Assembly: GCA_002101225.1 (NCBI GenBank)
Contig: LWTN01000239.1
Span: 1-53,720 of the forward strand
Direction of reading: 5' to 3'
Length of the DNA stretch: 53,720 bases
From: Cycloclasticus sp. symbiont of Poecilosclerida sp. M
GTDB taxonomy: Bacteria > Pseudomonadota > Gammaproteobacteria > Methylococcales > Cycloclasticaceae
Position numbers and translations under genes: made by a program. The notes beneath the pieces were generated by a model. That model did no database searches, was not told where the DNA came from, and was given only the letters and a program-made list of their open reading frames with translations. Each line of letters starts with the position of its first letter. Positions within the stretch are counted from its first letter, which is position 1. Positions 1 to 7,611 of this stretch are shown here, piece after piece.

Positions 1-37
1 ATCTTTGTTCGCAGGTCAATTGGGTATATTTTTTCAT
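1..37 (-). CDS. IS30-family transposase, N-terminal fragment (runs off window)
   Basis: Only the first twelve codons are inside the window and they read MKKYTQLTCEQR, a typical IS30-family transposase start leading into the N-terminal helix-turn-helix. The start is supported by AAGGAG seven bases upstream. The protein would bind the element's terminal repeats and catalyse transposition with a DDE active site. The C-terminal part of a matching transposase is seen at the other edge of the window, at 53402-53720, in the same orientation. Confidence 0.8.
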   Translation of the reverse strand, partial: MKKYTQLTCEQR

Positions 38-99
38 GTTTCACTCCTTTTTCTTGTCGGATTAAAGAGTGGTTAATATACCCTTTTGACCAACTAACG

Positions 100-124
100 A
101 GTGTTGCACTTATGATGTGAATTC
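100..124. repeat. IS30 terminal inverted repeat (right end of left copy)
   Basis: Read inward from the outside on the minus strand this is GAATTCA, then CAT, then CATAAGTGCAACACT. The element end at 53398-53422 reads GAATTCA, ACC, CATAAGTGCAACACT. The 22 of 25 matches, in inverted relation to the transposase, identify it as the partner terminal repeat of the same element type. Confidence 0.85.
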
Positions 125-633
125 AAGAGGTGATATTATTCATCTCAAAACAAAAAGATTTCTCTACGCTCATTGACGCTTTTTCAATCGTCCAAAAAAG
201 CATTAATAATACCAAACTTTTAATTTTAGGTGAAGGCGATGAACACGCATCATTACAACTACAAATCAACGAGCTCCAATTAGAAGATGATGTACAACTT
301 TGCGACTTCGTAGAGAATCCATTGTCTTACATGGCCAAATCTGACTTATTTGTACTCTCATCTCTAATAGAGGGAACCCCGAATGTACTACTAGAAGCAA
401 TGGCCTGCGGCTGTAAAATAATAAGCACGGACTCTCTGGGCGGTTCTTCAGAATTACTACATCACGGCATATATGCAGGATTAGTTCCAATGAAGGATCA
501 TCAAACTTTAGTAGCGACAATCATGGCTGTATATTCCGAAAAAATAACGAATGGCCAAGATTTTGCTTTACAACAGAGCCAGAAAAAATCATTGAATAAT
601 TATATTTCAAGCTGTTTTCCAAACTACCAATAA
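125..633 (+). pseudogene. Glycosyltransferase family 4 (GT-B), C-terminal fragment cut by IS30
   Basis: The frame encodes about 168 residues, the C-terminal half of a GT-B retaining glycosyltransferase that would normally be around 350-400 residues. Visible family features are QKDFSTLIDAF, the LLILGEGDE strand, and the nucleotide-sugar site with the conserved glutamates SSLIEGTPNVLLEAMACG. The N-terminal acceptor domain is missing because an IS30 end occupies 1-124, and the frame hits a TGA at 118-120 inside the element. A GTG at 130 could start a short product but would lack half of the active-site cleft, so I treat it as a remnant. Such enzymes usually build surface polysaccharide. The stop is eight bases before ispG. 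Confidence 0.8.
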
Positions 634-641
634 GTAATCAC

Positions 642-1856
642 ATGACTTTAAAGAACTACCAACCCAATATAGTAAAAACTGGCTCTATATCTATTGGGTA
701 CGGGCATCCAATTGCCATACAGTCAATGACTAACACTGACACGGCTGATATTGATAAAACAGTTATCCAGGTACATCAGCTAGCAAAGGCAGGCTCTGAA
801 TTGGTTCGAATAACCGTTGATACTGAAAAGTCTGCTGCTGCTGTTGCTACTATTCGAGAAAAACTAGATGCCATAGGTTGCTCAGTACCTCTGGTTGGTG
901 ATTTCCATTTTAACGGTCACAAACTGCTTGCTAAATACCCCTGTTGCGCCCAAGCACTTGCTAAATATCGCATTAACCCTGGAAACGTAGGACGAGGAAG
1001 CAAGCGTGATCCGCAGTTTGCACAGATGATTGAATTTGCGATTCAGTACGGCAAACCTGTGCGAATTGGAGTTAACTGGGGTAGTTTAGACCCAAGCGTA
1101 CTAGCACGCCTAATGGATGAGAATGCGCAAGCTGCTTCACCTAAGGCTTCAACAGCTGTTATGCATGACGCCGTGATTACCTCAGCACTTGAAAGTGCAA
1201 CAAAAGCCATTGAGCTTGGCTTAGCCAAAGACAAAATTATTCTATCTTGCAAAATGAGTGGCGTACAAGATTTAATTTCTGTCTATAGAGACCTTTCAAA
1301 ACGCTGTGACTTTCCACTGCATCTTGGCTTAACAGAAGCCGGCATGGGGATTAAAGGTATCGTATCGTCTACTGCAGCTCTGGCCATACTTTTACAGGAA
1401 GGAATTGGCGACACGATACGCATTTCGCTTACACCCAAACCCGGTGGTGACCGGTGCCAAGAAGTAATCGTGGCCCAAGAAATTCTGCAGTCGATGGGGT
1501 TGCGGTCTTTTACGCCTACCGTTATCTCATGCCCTGGTTGCGGGCGAACGACAAGCGATTATTTTCAAAAATTAGCACAAGATATTCAATCTTATTTACG
1601 CCATAAAATGCCCGAATGGCGCTCCAAACATGCGGGCGTAGAAGAAATGAAGGTAGCCGTGATGGGTTGCGTAGTGAATGGTCCAGGCGAGAGCAAGAAC
1701 GCTAATATTGGCATAAGTCTGCCTGGAACCGGCGAAAAGCCAGTCGCCCCCGTCTATATAGACGGCATTAAAGATGTGACCTTAAAAGGCAGCAACATAG
1801 CAGAACAATTTCAGGACATTGTTGAACGCTATGTTTTAGAAAAATACAGCCACTAA
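642..1856 (+). CDS. ispG: 4-hydroxy-3-methylbut-2-enyl diphosphate synthase IspG
   Basis: This enzyme of the MEP isoprenoid pathway reductively converts 2-C-methylerythritol 2,4-cyclodiphosphate to HMBPP with a [4Fe-4S] cluster in the cytosol. The 404-residue protein has the TIM-barrel start ([16 protein letters not shown], near residue 27) and the FHFNGH motif. Three cluster cysteines are seen: C297 and C300 in SCPGCGR, and C343 in [10 protein letters not shown], where the NGPGE glutamate is the expected fourth ligand. Length is normal for the longer proteobacterial form. It starts eight bases after the truncated glycosyltransferase, so its native promoter may have been displaced by the IS insertion. 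The usual neighbours rodZ and hisS are not here. Confidence 0.96.
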   Translation: MTLKNYQPNIVKTGSISIGYGHPIAIQSMTNTDTADIDKTVIQVHQLAKAGSELVRITVDTEKSAAAVATIREKLDAIGCSVPLVGDFHFNGHKLLAKYPCCAQALAKYRINPGNVGRGSKRDPQFAQMIEFAIQYGKPVRIGVNWGSLDPSVLARLMDENAQAASPKASTAVMHDAVITSALESATKAIELGLAKDKIILSCKMSGVQDLISVYRDLSKRCDFPLHLGLTEAGMGIKGIVSSTAALAILLQEGIGDTIRISLTPKPGGDRCQEVIVAQEILQSMGLRSFTPTVISCPGCGRTTSDYFQKLAQDIQSYLRHKMPEWRSKHAGVEEMKVAVMGCVVNGPGESKNANIGISLPGTGEKPVAPVYIDGIKDVTLKGSNIAEQFQDIVERYVLEKYSH

Positions 1857-1867
1857 TTAAGTGGCTG
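1838..1867 (-). terminator. Bidirectional-type hairpin ending the cold-shock gene and ispG
   Basis: An 8-bp perfect stem (1847-1854 with 1860-1867, loop AATTA) lies across the end of ispG. On the minus strand, downstream of the cold-shock gene, it is followed by TATTTTTCT, a typical intrinsic terminator tail. On the plus strand no T-run follows, so it would be weak for ispG. Confidence 0.6.
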
Positions 1868-1890
1868 ACAGCAACTCTACTCCAGGGCTG

Positions 1891-2106
1891 CTATTCTAAA
1901 CCCGTTACTTCTTCAGCTTGTAAGCCTTTGTCACCTTTTGTTACAACGAATTCTACAGCTTGATTTTCCTTTAATGTACGGAAACCATCACCTTGAATTG
2001 CTCGGAAATGAACAAATACATCTTCACCACCTGCATCAGGTTGAATAAATCCAAAACCTTTAGAATTATTGAACCACTTAACAACACCTTTAACTCTTTC
2101 TGACAT
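1891..2106 (-). CDS. Cold-shock domain protein (CspA family)
   Basis: This is a 71-residue single OB-fold cold-shock protein that binds single-stranded RNA or DNA and acts as an RNA chaperone. Both nucleic-acid-binding motifs are present: RNP1 KGFGFI and RNP2 DVFVHF, plus the leading [11 protein letters not shown] pattern. I place the start at MSERVKG (ATG 2104-2106), preceded by GAGGAAGAGAA. The frame is open for seven more codons upstream, but family length and the ribosome site favour the inner start. It is transcribed alone, with a leader of about 90 bases and a hairpin terminator at 1838-1867. Confidence 0.95.
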   Translation of the reverse strand: MSERVKGVVKWFNNSKGFGFIQPDAGGEDVFVHFRAIQGDGFRTLKENQAVEFVVTKGDKGLQAEEVTGLE

Positions 2107-2204
2107 TTCTCTTCCTCTATTATTCAATATATCAGTTGGCTTTTATTATTGGATTAATACAGATTTTTTTAATCTAACTGCACTAACCACCTAACTGATG
2201 CTTG

Positions 2205-2210
2205 AGTATA
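2205..2210 (-). promoter_or_regulatory. Candidate -10 box of the cold-shock gene
   Basis: On the minus strand the sequence reads TATACT within TTTTAGTATACTCAAGC. Transcription from here would start near 2198 and give an untranslated leader of roughly 90 bases, which contains a short AGATT/AATCT hairpin around 2161-2175. No good -35 hexamer is evident. Long leaders are common in cold-inducible csp genes, but inducibility here is inference. Confidence 0.4.
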
Positions 2211-2282
2211 CTAAAAGCATGAAAAAAATACTGCATTCTTTTTTAATTGTACCGCAGCAATTAACGTCCAATTTTTATTTAT

Positions 2283-3065
2283 TCACCAACACCTTTTAGC
2301 TTCAAGCCACAAGCGCTCCATTTCTTCAACATCGCACGCTTCTAACGTTTTATTGTTTTTTCTTAATTGTTCTTCGATATAACTAAATCGTTCGAAGAAT
2401 CTCTGATTAGCGCCTCGCAACGCCCCTTCTGCGTCTACACCAATGTGTCTGGCAATGTTTACACAACTAAACAAGACATCTCCTAACTCCTCTTCCACAC
2501 GGCGCTGATTATTTGCCCGCGCTAGCTGTTCCTTAAGTTCAGAAATTTCTTCGTCCAATTTTTCAACTACAGGTGCAACCTCCTGCCAATCAAAACCGAC
2601 TGAAGCCGCTTTTATTTGAAGCTTATACGCACGTCGCATCGCGGGTATCGCTAGAGTCACATCCTCTAATAAACTATTCTTTATTGGAGCTTCACTTTCT
2701 TTTTCATTTCTTTCTGATTTCTTATGCTTTTCCCATTCCTTTGCTAAATCTTTTTCCTCAATTTGCTCACCTTTAAATACATGAGGGTGACGTCGAATAA
2801 GTTTCTCGCATATCCCCTGCAGCACATCAGTAAAATCGAACGCACCTTTTTCTTCGGCCATCTGAGTGTGGTAAACCACTTGAAAAAGCACATCCCCAAG
2901 TTCATCTTGCAATTGCTCCATATCATCTCGCTCAATTGCATCAACAACCTCATAAGCCTCTTCAAGGGTATAAGGCGCAATTGTTTTAAAATCCTGCTTT
3001 ATATCCCACGGGCAACCCGTTTCTTTATCTCTCAGTGCACGCATAATCTGCAAAAGTTTATCCAT
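2283..3065 (-). CDS. mazG: Nucleoside triphosphate pyrophosphohydrolase MazG
   Basis: MazG is a cytosolic house-cleaning enzyme that hydrolyses (d)NTPs to monophosphate and pyrophosphate with Mg2+. The protein of about 260 residues starts with LLQIMRALRDKETGCPWD, the standard MazG opening. It carries two MazG repeats, each with the EExxE...ExxD metal-binding pattern: TLEEAYEVVDAI...DELGDVLFQVVYH in the first and EEELGDVLFSCVNIAR in the second. I prefer the ATG at 3063-3065 (MDKLLQIM), which aligns with E. coli MazG and has GAGAG upstream. An in-frame ATG at 3084-3086 would add seven residues. It stands alone, convergent with no partner. Confidence 0.93.
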   Translation of the reverse strand: MDKLLQIMRALRDKETGCPWDIKQDFKTIAPYTLEEAYEVVDAIERDDMEQLQDELGDVLFQVVYHTQMAEEKGAFDFTDVLQGICEKLIRRHPHVFKGEQIEEKDLAKEWEKHKKSERNEKESEAPIKNSLLEDVTLAIPAMRRAYKLQIKAASVGFDWQEVAPVVEKLDEEISELKEQLARANNQRRVEEELGDVLFSCVNIARHIGVDAEGALRGANQRFFERFSYIEEQLRKNNKTLEACDVEEMERLWLEAKRCW

Positions 3066-3149
3066 ATTATTTGCTCTCTCATCCATCTTTAATACTCTTA
3101 ATTATGATCTGTTAACTTATCTTTCGCATTCACTGTACAATTTTATTCT

Positions 3150-4379
3150 ATGTTAAATGCAATTTGGCTCGGCTTTTTTTTCATCGCCTTCGTAACGGGC
3201 CTATATCGTCTTTTAGTATTAGATGACGTCGATGTTTTCACCGACATGACGCAAGCATTATTTTCACTGTCTACAACCGCTTTTGAGATTTCATTAGGCC
3301 TCACCGGGATTCTTTGCTTTTGGATGGGGGTGATGAAAATTGGCGAGCGCAGCGGCTTTATCGATATTTTATCTCGCCTCTTGCAGCCTTTATTAAAAAG
3401 ACTGATGCCCGATGTACCGGAGAAGAACCCTGCCTTTGGCGCCATTATCATGAATCTCTCCGCAAATATGCTTGGCCTAGACAACGCAGCAACACCGCTC
3501 GGCATACGCGCCATGCAATATCTGCAAGAAATAAACCCGTTAAAAGACACCGCTAGCAATGCTCAAATTCTTTTTCTCGTCATCAACACCTCGGCCGTAA
3601 CACTCTTTCCCATCACCATTTTTACTTACCGCGCACAAATGGGAGCAGCCAACCCAACCGATGTTTTTATACCCATCTTAATTGCCACTTACGCATCTAC
3701 GATGGCTGGATTAATCGCCGTATCCGTTATGCAGCGCATCAAGCTTTATCAACCTGTGGTGATAGGTTACCTCCTAGGTTTCAGCGCTATTATCTTTACC
3801 CTACTTCGGTATTTTTCAAATTTAGACCAGCAAGCGATGCAGCAACAATCCTCACTTATCAGCAACATCACTATTTTCACCTTAATCATTGCCTTTATGC
3901 TGGGTGCGGTTAAGCGACGCGTCAATGTATACGAATCGTTTATTAGTGGCGCTAAAGAAGGTTTCCAAACGGCCATTATGATCATTCCTTACCTCGTAGC
4001 GATGCTCGTTGCGATAGGAGTTTTCAGAGCAAGCGGCGCGCTTGAGGTGTTCTTAGACGCATTACGTTCAACGCTGACATCATTTGCAATTGATACACGG
4101 TTTATTGAGGGACTACCAACGGCTTTAATGAAACCTCTCAGTGGCAGTGGTGCGCGCGCAATGATGGTCGAGACTATGAATACACACGGCGCTGATTCCT
4201 TTGCAGGTAGATTAGCATCCATTGTCCAAGGCAGTACCGAGACAACTTTTTATGTTCTTGCCGTTTATTTTGGTGCTGTGGGAATTAAAAAGGCACGTCA
4301 TGCTGTGGTTTGTGGTTTATTCGCCGATTTAATCGGGATTGTTGTCGCAATAGCCGTTGCCTACTTATTCTTTGGTTGA
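3150..4379 (+). CDS. Fused SpmA-SpmB-type membrane protein (nucleoside-recognition/Gate domains)
   Basis: This is a 409-residue polytopic inner-membrane protein. Residues 1-200 match the SpmA half: GILCFWMGVMKIGE, then NPAFGAIIMNLSANMLGLDNAATPLG split over two helices. Residues 200-409 match the SpmB half: AKEGFQTAIMIIPYLVAMLVA, then LMKPLSGSGARAMM and STETTFYVLAVYFGAVG. In Bacillus the two are separate spore-maturation proteins. Fused homologues occur in non-sporulating proteobacteria, where the role is unproven and transport of a small molecule is the usual guess. It has its own unit, 85 bases after mazG's start on the opposite strand. Confidence 0.88.
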   Translation: MLNAIWLGFFFIAFVTGLYRLLVLDDVDVFTDMTQALFSLSTTAFEISLGLTGILCFWMGVMKIGERSGFIDILSRLLQPLLKRLMPDVPEKNPAFGAIIMNLSANMLGLDNAATPLGIRAMQYLQEINPLKDTASNAQILFLVINTSAVTLFPITIFTYRAQMGAANPTDVFIPILIATYASTMAGLIAVSVMQRIKLYQPVVIGYLLGFSAIIFTLLRYFSNLDQQAMQQQSSLISNITIFTLIIAFMLGAVKRRVNVYESFISGAKEGFQTAIMIIPYLVAMLVAIGVFRASGALEVFLDALRSTLTSFAIDTRFIEGLPTALMKPLSGSGARAMMVETMNTHGADSFAGRLASIVQGSTETTFYVLAVYFGAVGIKKARHAVVCGLFADLIGIVVAIAVAYLFFG

Positions 4380-4425
4380 AAGATGAATTTGTATTTACCT
4401 TGTGATATCCATTTATCAGAGACAC

Positions 4426-5142
4426 CTAAGGATAATGTTCGCTACTAAACCTCTGCCTTTTAATCGTGCAATGTCTACTCTTCACAACCATTGCCGCACT
4501 GACTCCATCCTCATCCATAATGATACATGACCAACCGTCTACAGAACCATATTCATTCGGACAATCCAGTAGCTTTGTGCTTTCTAAAGAAAAACTGCAC
4601 CGCGTCAAACCCAGTCCCAAACCCCGCCCTGTTGCTTTTATAAAGGCTTCTTTAACTGACCATAATTTAAAGAAAGTCGGCAATTTATCATCTCCAGAAA
4701 CGTTTTCCCATTGCATTTGTTCATTATGAGAGAAATTACGTTTAACAAGCCCTCGCAAGTTATCTAGTGGCCGCCAATATTCTATATCGACGCCTAACCC
4801 ATCAAGTAAACTAATAGCTACCAATGTTCGGTCACCTGAGTGAGAAATATTAAACTTGATATCTGAATTCTTCACATAAGGTTTACCGTATTCCCCCACG
4901 CCAAATTCAATTTCATGCGCAGCAATAGACATATATTTTGAAAGCAATAATCGTAACTGAATACGAACAGCAAGCGCCCGCCAGCGATGTTTAGCTTGTA
5001 CAAGTCGCGCGGCCTTTTTTTGCTCTGCATCGTCAAGTATGTACAGCCACTTATCCCAAGTTTTCTCAGGTATTGACAGGTCCATATCCCATACATGAAC
5101 TCCGTTAACATCTAAGGAAAATGGTTTTTTTACTTTATTCAA
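4426..5142 (-). CDS. 4'-phosphopantetheinyl transferase, Sfp/Gsp type
   Basis: It transfers 4'-phosphopantetheine from CoA to a serine of a carrier protein. The 238-residue pseudo-dimeric length is that of the Sfp class rather than the short AcpS. Visible motifs are FNISHSG (97-103), GVDIE (117-121) with the Mg2+-binding Asp and Glu, and WSVKEAFIKATGRGL (161-175) with the third acidic ligand and the CoA-contacting lysines. No AcpS or polyketide synthase gene lies in the window, so it could serve AcpP or a carrier protein elsewhere. It is divergent from the acyltransferase-hydrolase fusion gene, with 124 bases between the two starts. Confidence 0.92.
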   Translation of the reverse strand: MNKVKKPFSLDVNGVHVWDMDLSIPEKTWDKWLYILDDAEQKKAARLVQAKHRWRALAVRIQLRLLLSKYMSIAAHEIEFGVGEYGKPYVKNSDIKFNISHSGDRTLVAISLLDGLGVDIEYWRPLDNLRGLVKRNFSHNEQMQWENVSGDDKLPTFFKLWSVKEAFIKATGRGLGLGLTRCSFSLESTKLLDCPNEYGSVDGWSCIIMDEDGVSAAMVVKSRHCTIKRQRFSSEHYP

Positions 5143-5235
5143 CTTAACAATTCAGTTTGGATTTAATTTGAAACAATAAGGCTTTAACCTCACAAAATAA
5201 CATCGTACATCACATACCTATTAACTAATTATTTG

Positions 5236-5241
5236 TATAAT
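5236..5241 (+). promoter_or_regulatory. Candidate -10 box for the acyltransferase-hydrolase gene
   Basis: A perfect TATAAT lies 25 bases upstream of the ATG at 5267. A start near 5248 would leave a leader of about 19 bases. No convincing -35 hexamer is found at the expected distance, so the call rests on the -10 and its position in the divergent intergenic region. Confidence 0.4.
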
Positions 5242-5266
5242 CCTGATAAGCCACAATAAAACCTGC

Positions 5267-7564
5267 ATGACTGACAACGAAAAAATCACTGGGTCAACCG
5301 AAGCCTTTCCAATTGATAAAAACACCTACCAATGGACTTACCGTGCGATGGAGGTTCTCTTCGATTTTTTAAAATTAAAAATTCATGTTCATGGGGATAA
5401 AACAACTTGGCGTGAAGGAGATATTTTCTTATTTAATCATTTCGCTCGTTTTGAAGCCATTATCCCACAATTTCTGATTTATCAAAAAACACGTCGTTAC
5501 TCGCGCTCAATTGCAACTAAAGATTTATTTACCGAGGACAGCTTATTCAGTCAGTATTTAAAAAACCTTGGAGGGATTCCTAACAATACAAAATCGTTAC
5601 TTTATCTGGTCGCAAAAGACATTTTCAAGGAACTCAAATTAGTCGCCTTTCCTGAAGGCGGCATAGTTAAAGATCGACTGGTTATGGACGATGAAGGGAA
5701 GCATCAGGTGTTTTCACGGTCCTCTATGCTGCGCAGGAAACCACACAAAGGCCCTGCCGTTATTGCTCTTGCCATAGCCATATTCAAATCTACTGTGCGC
5801 CAACTAAGCGAAAAAGGTGATGCTGATAAGTTAATAGAATGGGCAGCAGAAATCGGCCTTGATAACTATGAACAGTTGGTGACTCTAAGCCATTTACCAA
5901 CTAAAATAATTCCCTGCTGCATCACCTTCTACCCATTACGCTTATCAGAAAACATGTTACAGAAGAGCATTGGATTTGTTGTGCCTGATGTATCAAAGCG
6001 TGTATCTGAAGAGCTGCTTATCGAAGGGAACCTACTGCTCAAAGAAAGCGATATGGACATTCAAGTTGGTGAGCCTATTGTCGTTGAAGACTACTTAAAT
6101 GAGTGGGAAGGAGCCTTGCTTTCAATTTTAGCTGATCACTCTACGTTTTCGCTAAAGGAGCTTTTCGATACCACTAAAAATAATAACACTTGGGGAGACC
6201 GATTCTTTAAAACCACCTATTTGCGTAGCGTTAGAAAAATTCGCGATGACTATATGTTGCGTATTTACACAGGGGTTACACTTAATATCGCCCACGTCGC
6301 ATCAACGCTAATTATCGCTCTAGCCAAAAAAGGCGTTGAATCAATTCCGCGTGAACGTCTTCATCGCTTAATTTACATTGTTATCAAAGATCTCCAATTA
6401 TTGGAGCACTTAAATTTCCACCCCAGTCTTAGCGACCCGTCTATCTATCATCGTATTCTCTACAAAAAACAAGAAAACTTTGAACAATTTTTACGCACCA
6501 TGAAGACGGCTGGGCTGCTTAAAAGCCAAGGTGCTATTTATTCATTGTCGCCATCTTTGGTAGTACCTTCTGAATTTGACAGCATTCGTTATAAAAATCC
6601 CGCCGCCGTCTACGCCAATGAAGCAAGTCCCATTGCCGATTTAAAGAATATTATCGACGAAACGTTAAGTAACAAATTAGAAATTTCATCAGAGAACTTA
6701 GCAGGCCTCTTGTTCGACGATGAGCTTCGTGAATTTGAAGCGGACACATCTCAATTCCGCGCGAAACGGTGCAGTGCTATTAATAAACTACAAACTGCCA
6801 CGCAGCCCCCCAAACCCTATTTATTGAGCCCTGAGAAGCCAAATGGCGCATGTGTCATTCTTGTGCATGGCTTGCTGGCCACACCTGCTGAAATGCGTTC
6901 TCTGGCTGAAAAACTCGTATTACAAGGCTATATAGTTATCGGCACGCGTCTTAAAGGTCATGGAACCTCGCCATGGGACTTAGAACGAACGACGTGGCGA
7001 GCGTGGTATCAGTCTGTAAAACAGTCTCTTCGTATTGCGCAATTTTTAAGTACCAATATACATTTAGTTGGTTTTTCCTGCGGTGCGCTACTGACCATTT
7101 TGTTAGCCGGGCACAAGGAACTGGCCTTTAAATCCATTGTTTTGTGCTCCGCACCGTTTGTACTTAAAGACCGTTTCGCCTCTCTTTCTACGGTGATGGA
7201 TGCGGGTAATAAATTGGTAAAAGCTATACTTAGGACCGATGGCATTATGCCCTTTAAAGAAAACGATCCCGAACACCCTAGTATTAACTACAACCACATT
7301 CCTATTTCGTCCATTAGCGAATTGCTCAACTTAGCTGAAAAGGCAAAACCCAAAGTAAAAAGAATTATCGCCCCAACACTATGCCTACAAGCCACTGAAG
7401 ACCCCGTTGTTGAAGCATCTAGCATGCAAGAGTTATTGGATGAGTTAACATCTACAGAAGTAGAAACAGAATGGGTTGAGTCAACCCATCACGGGATCAT
7501 TTACCAAAACACACACGACTGTCAGCAGCGCATTATAAGCTTCATTGAAAAGCACACAAATTAA
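5267..7564 (+). CDS. Fused PlsC-like acyltransferase and alpha/beta hydrolase
   Basis: This 765-residue protein has two recognisable enzymes. Residues about 30-330 look like a glycerolipid acyltransferase: LFNHFARFE (H58, with E63 where the family HX4D motif has Asp) and the FPEGG phosphate-binding block at 128-132. Residues about 335-520 are helical and unassigned. Residues about 530-765 are an alpha/beta hydrolase with VILVHGLLATPAEM (oxyanion region), nucleophile S604 in GFSCG, D712 in ATEDPV and H741 or H742 in STHHG, resembling carboxylesterases and monoacylglycerol lipases. It may couple acyl transfer with deacylation of a lipid or acyl-carrier substrate; that is inference. No signal peptide is evident. 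It is divergent from a phosphopantetheinyl transferase gene. HX4E might reduce acyltransferase activity. Confidence 0.82.
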   Translation: MTDNEKITGSTEAFPIDKNTYQWTYRAMEVLFDFLKLKIHVHGDKTTWREGDIFLFNHFARFEAIIPQFLIYQKTRRYSRSIATKDLFTEDSLFSQYLKNLGGIPNNTKSLLYLVAKDIFKELKLVAFPEGGIVKDRLVMDDEGKHQVFSRSSMLRRKPHKGPAVIALAIAIFKSTVRQLSEKGDADKLIEWAAEIGLDNYEQLVTLSHLPTKIIPCCITFYPLRLSENMLQKSIGFVVPDVSKRVSEELLIEGNLLLKESDMDIQVGEPIVVEDYLNEWEGALLSILADHSTFSLKELFDTTKNNNTWGDRFFKTTYLRSVRKIRDDYMLRIYTGVTLNIAHVASTLIIALAKKGVESIPRERLHRLIYIVIKDLQLLEHLNFHPSLSDPSIYHRILYKKQENFEQFLRTMKTAGLLKSQGAIYSLSPSLVVPSEFDSIRYKNPAAVYANEASPIADLKNIIDETLSNKLEISSENLAGLLFDDELREFEADTSQFRAKRCSAINKLQTATQPPKPYLLSPEKPNGACVILVHGLLATPAEMRSLAEKLVLQGYIVIGTRLKGHGTSPWDLERTTWRAWYQSVKQSLRIAQFLSTNIHLVGFSCGALLTILLAGHKELAFKSIVLCSAPFVLKDRFASLSTVMDAGNKLVKAILRTDGIMPFKENDPEHPSINYNHIPISSISELLNLAEKAKPKVKRIIAPTLCLQATEDPVVEASSMQELLDELTSTEVETEWVESTHHGIIYQNTHDCQQRIISFIEKHTN

Positions 7565-7611
7565 ACTCGATTAAATGCGGTAAAATATACTTTTAATATT
7601 ACCCCCCCACC

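Larger units (their letters stand above)
1..124 (-). mobile_element. IS30-family insertion sequence, right end (partial)
   Basis: The first 124 bases are the transposase-start end of an IS30-type element that runs off the left edge. On the minus strand there is a Shine-Dalgarno AAGGAG (44-49), an ATG (35-37) and the first transposase codons. The outer terminal repeat lies at 100-124. It matches the repeat at 53398-53422, the opposite end of such an element, at 22 of 25 bases. Beyond the repeat the sequence changes abruptly into a glycosyltransferase reading frame, as expected for an insertion. Confidence 0.85.
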
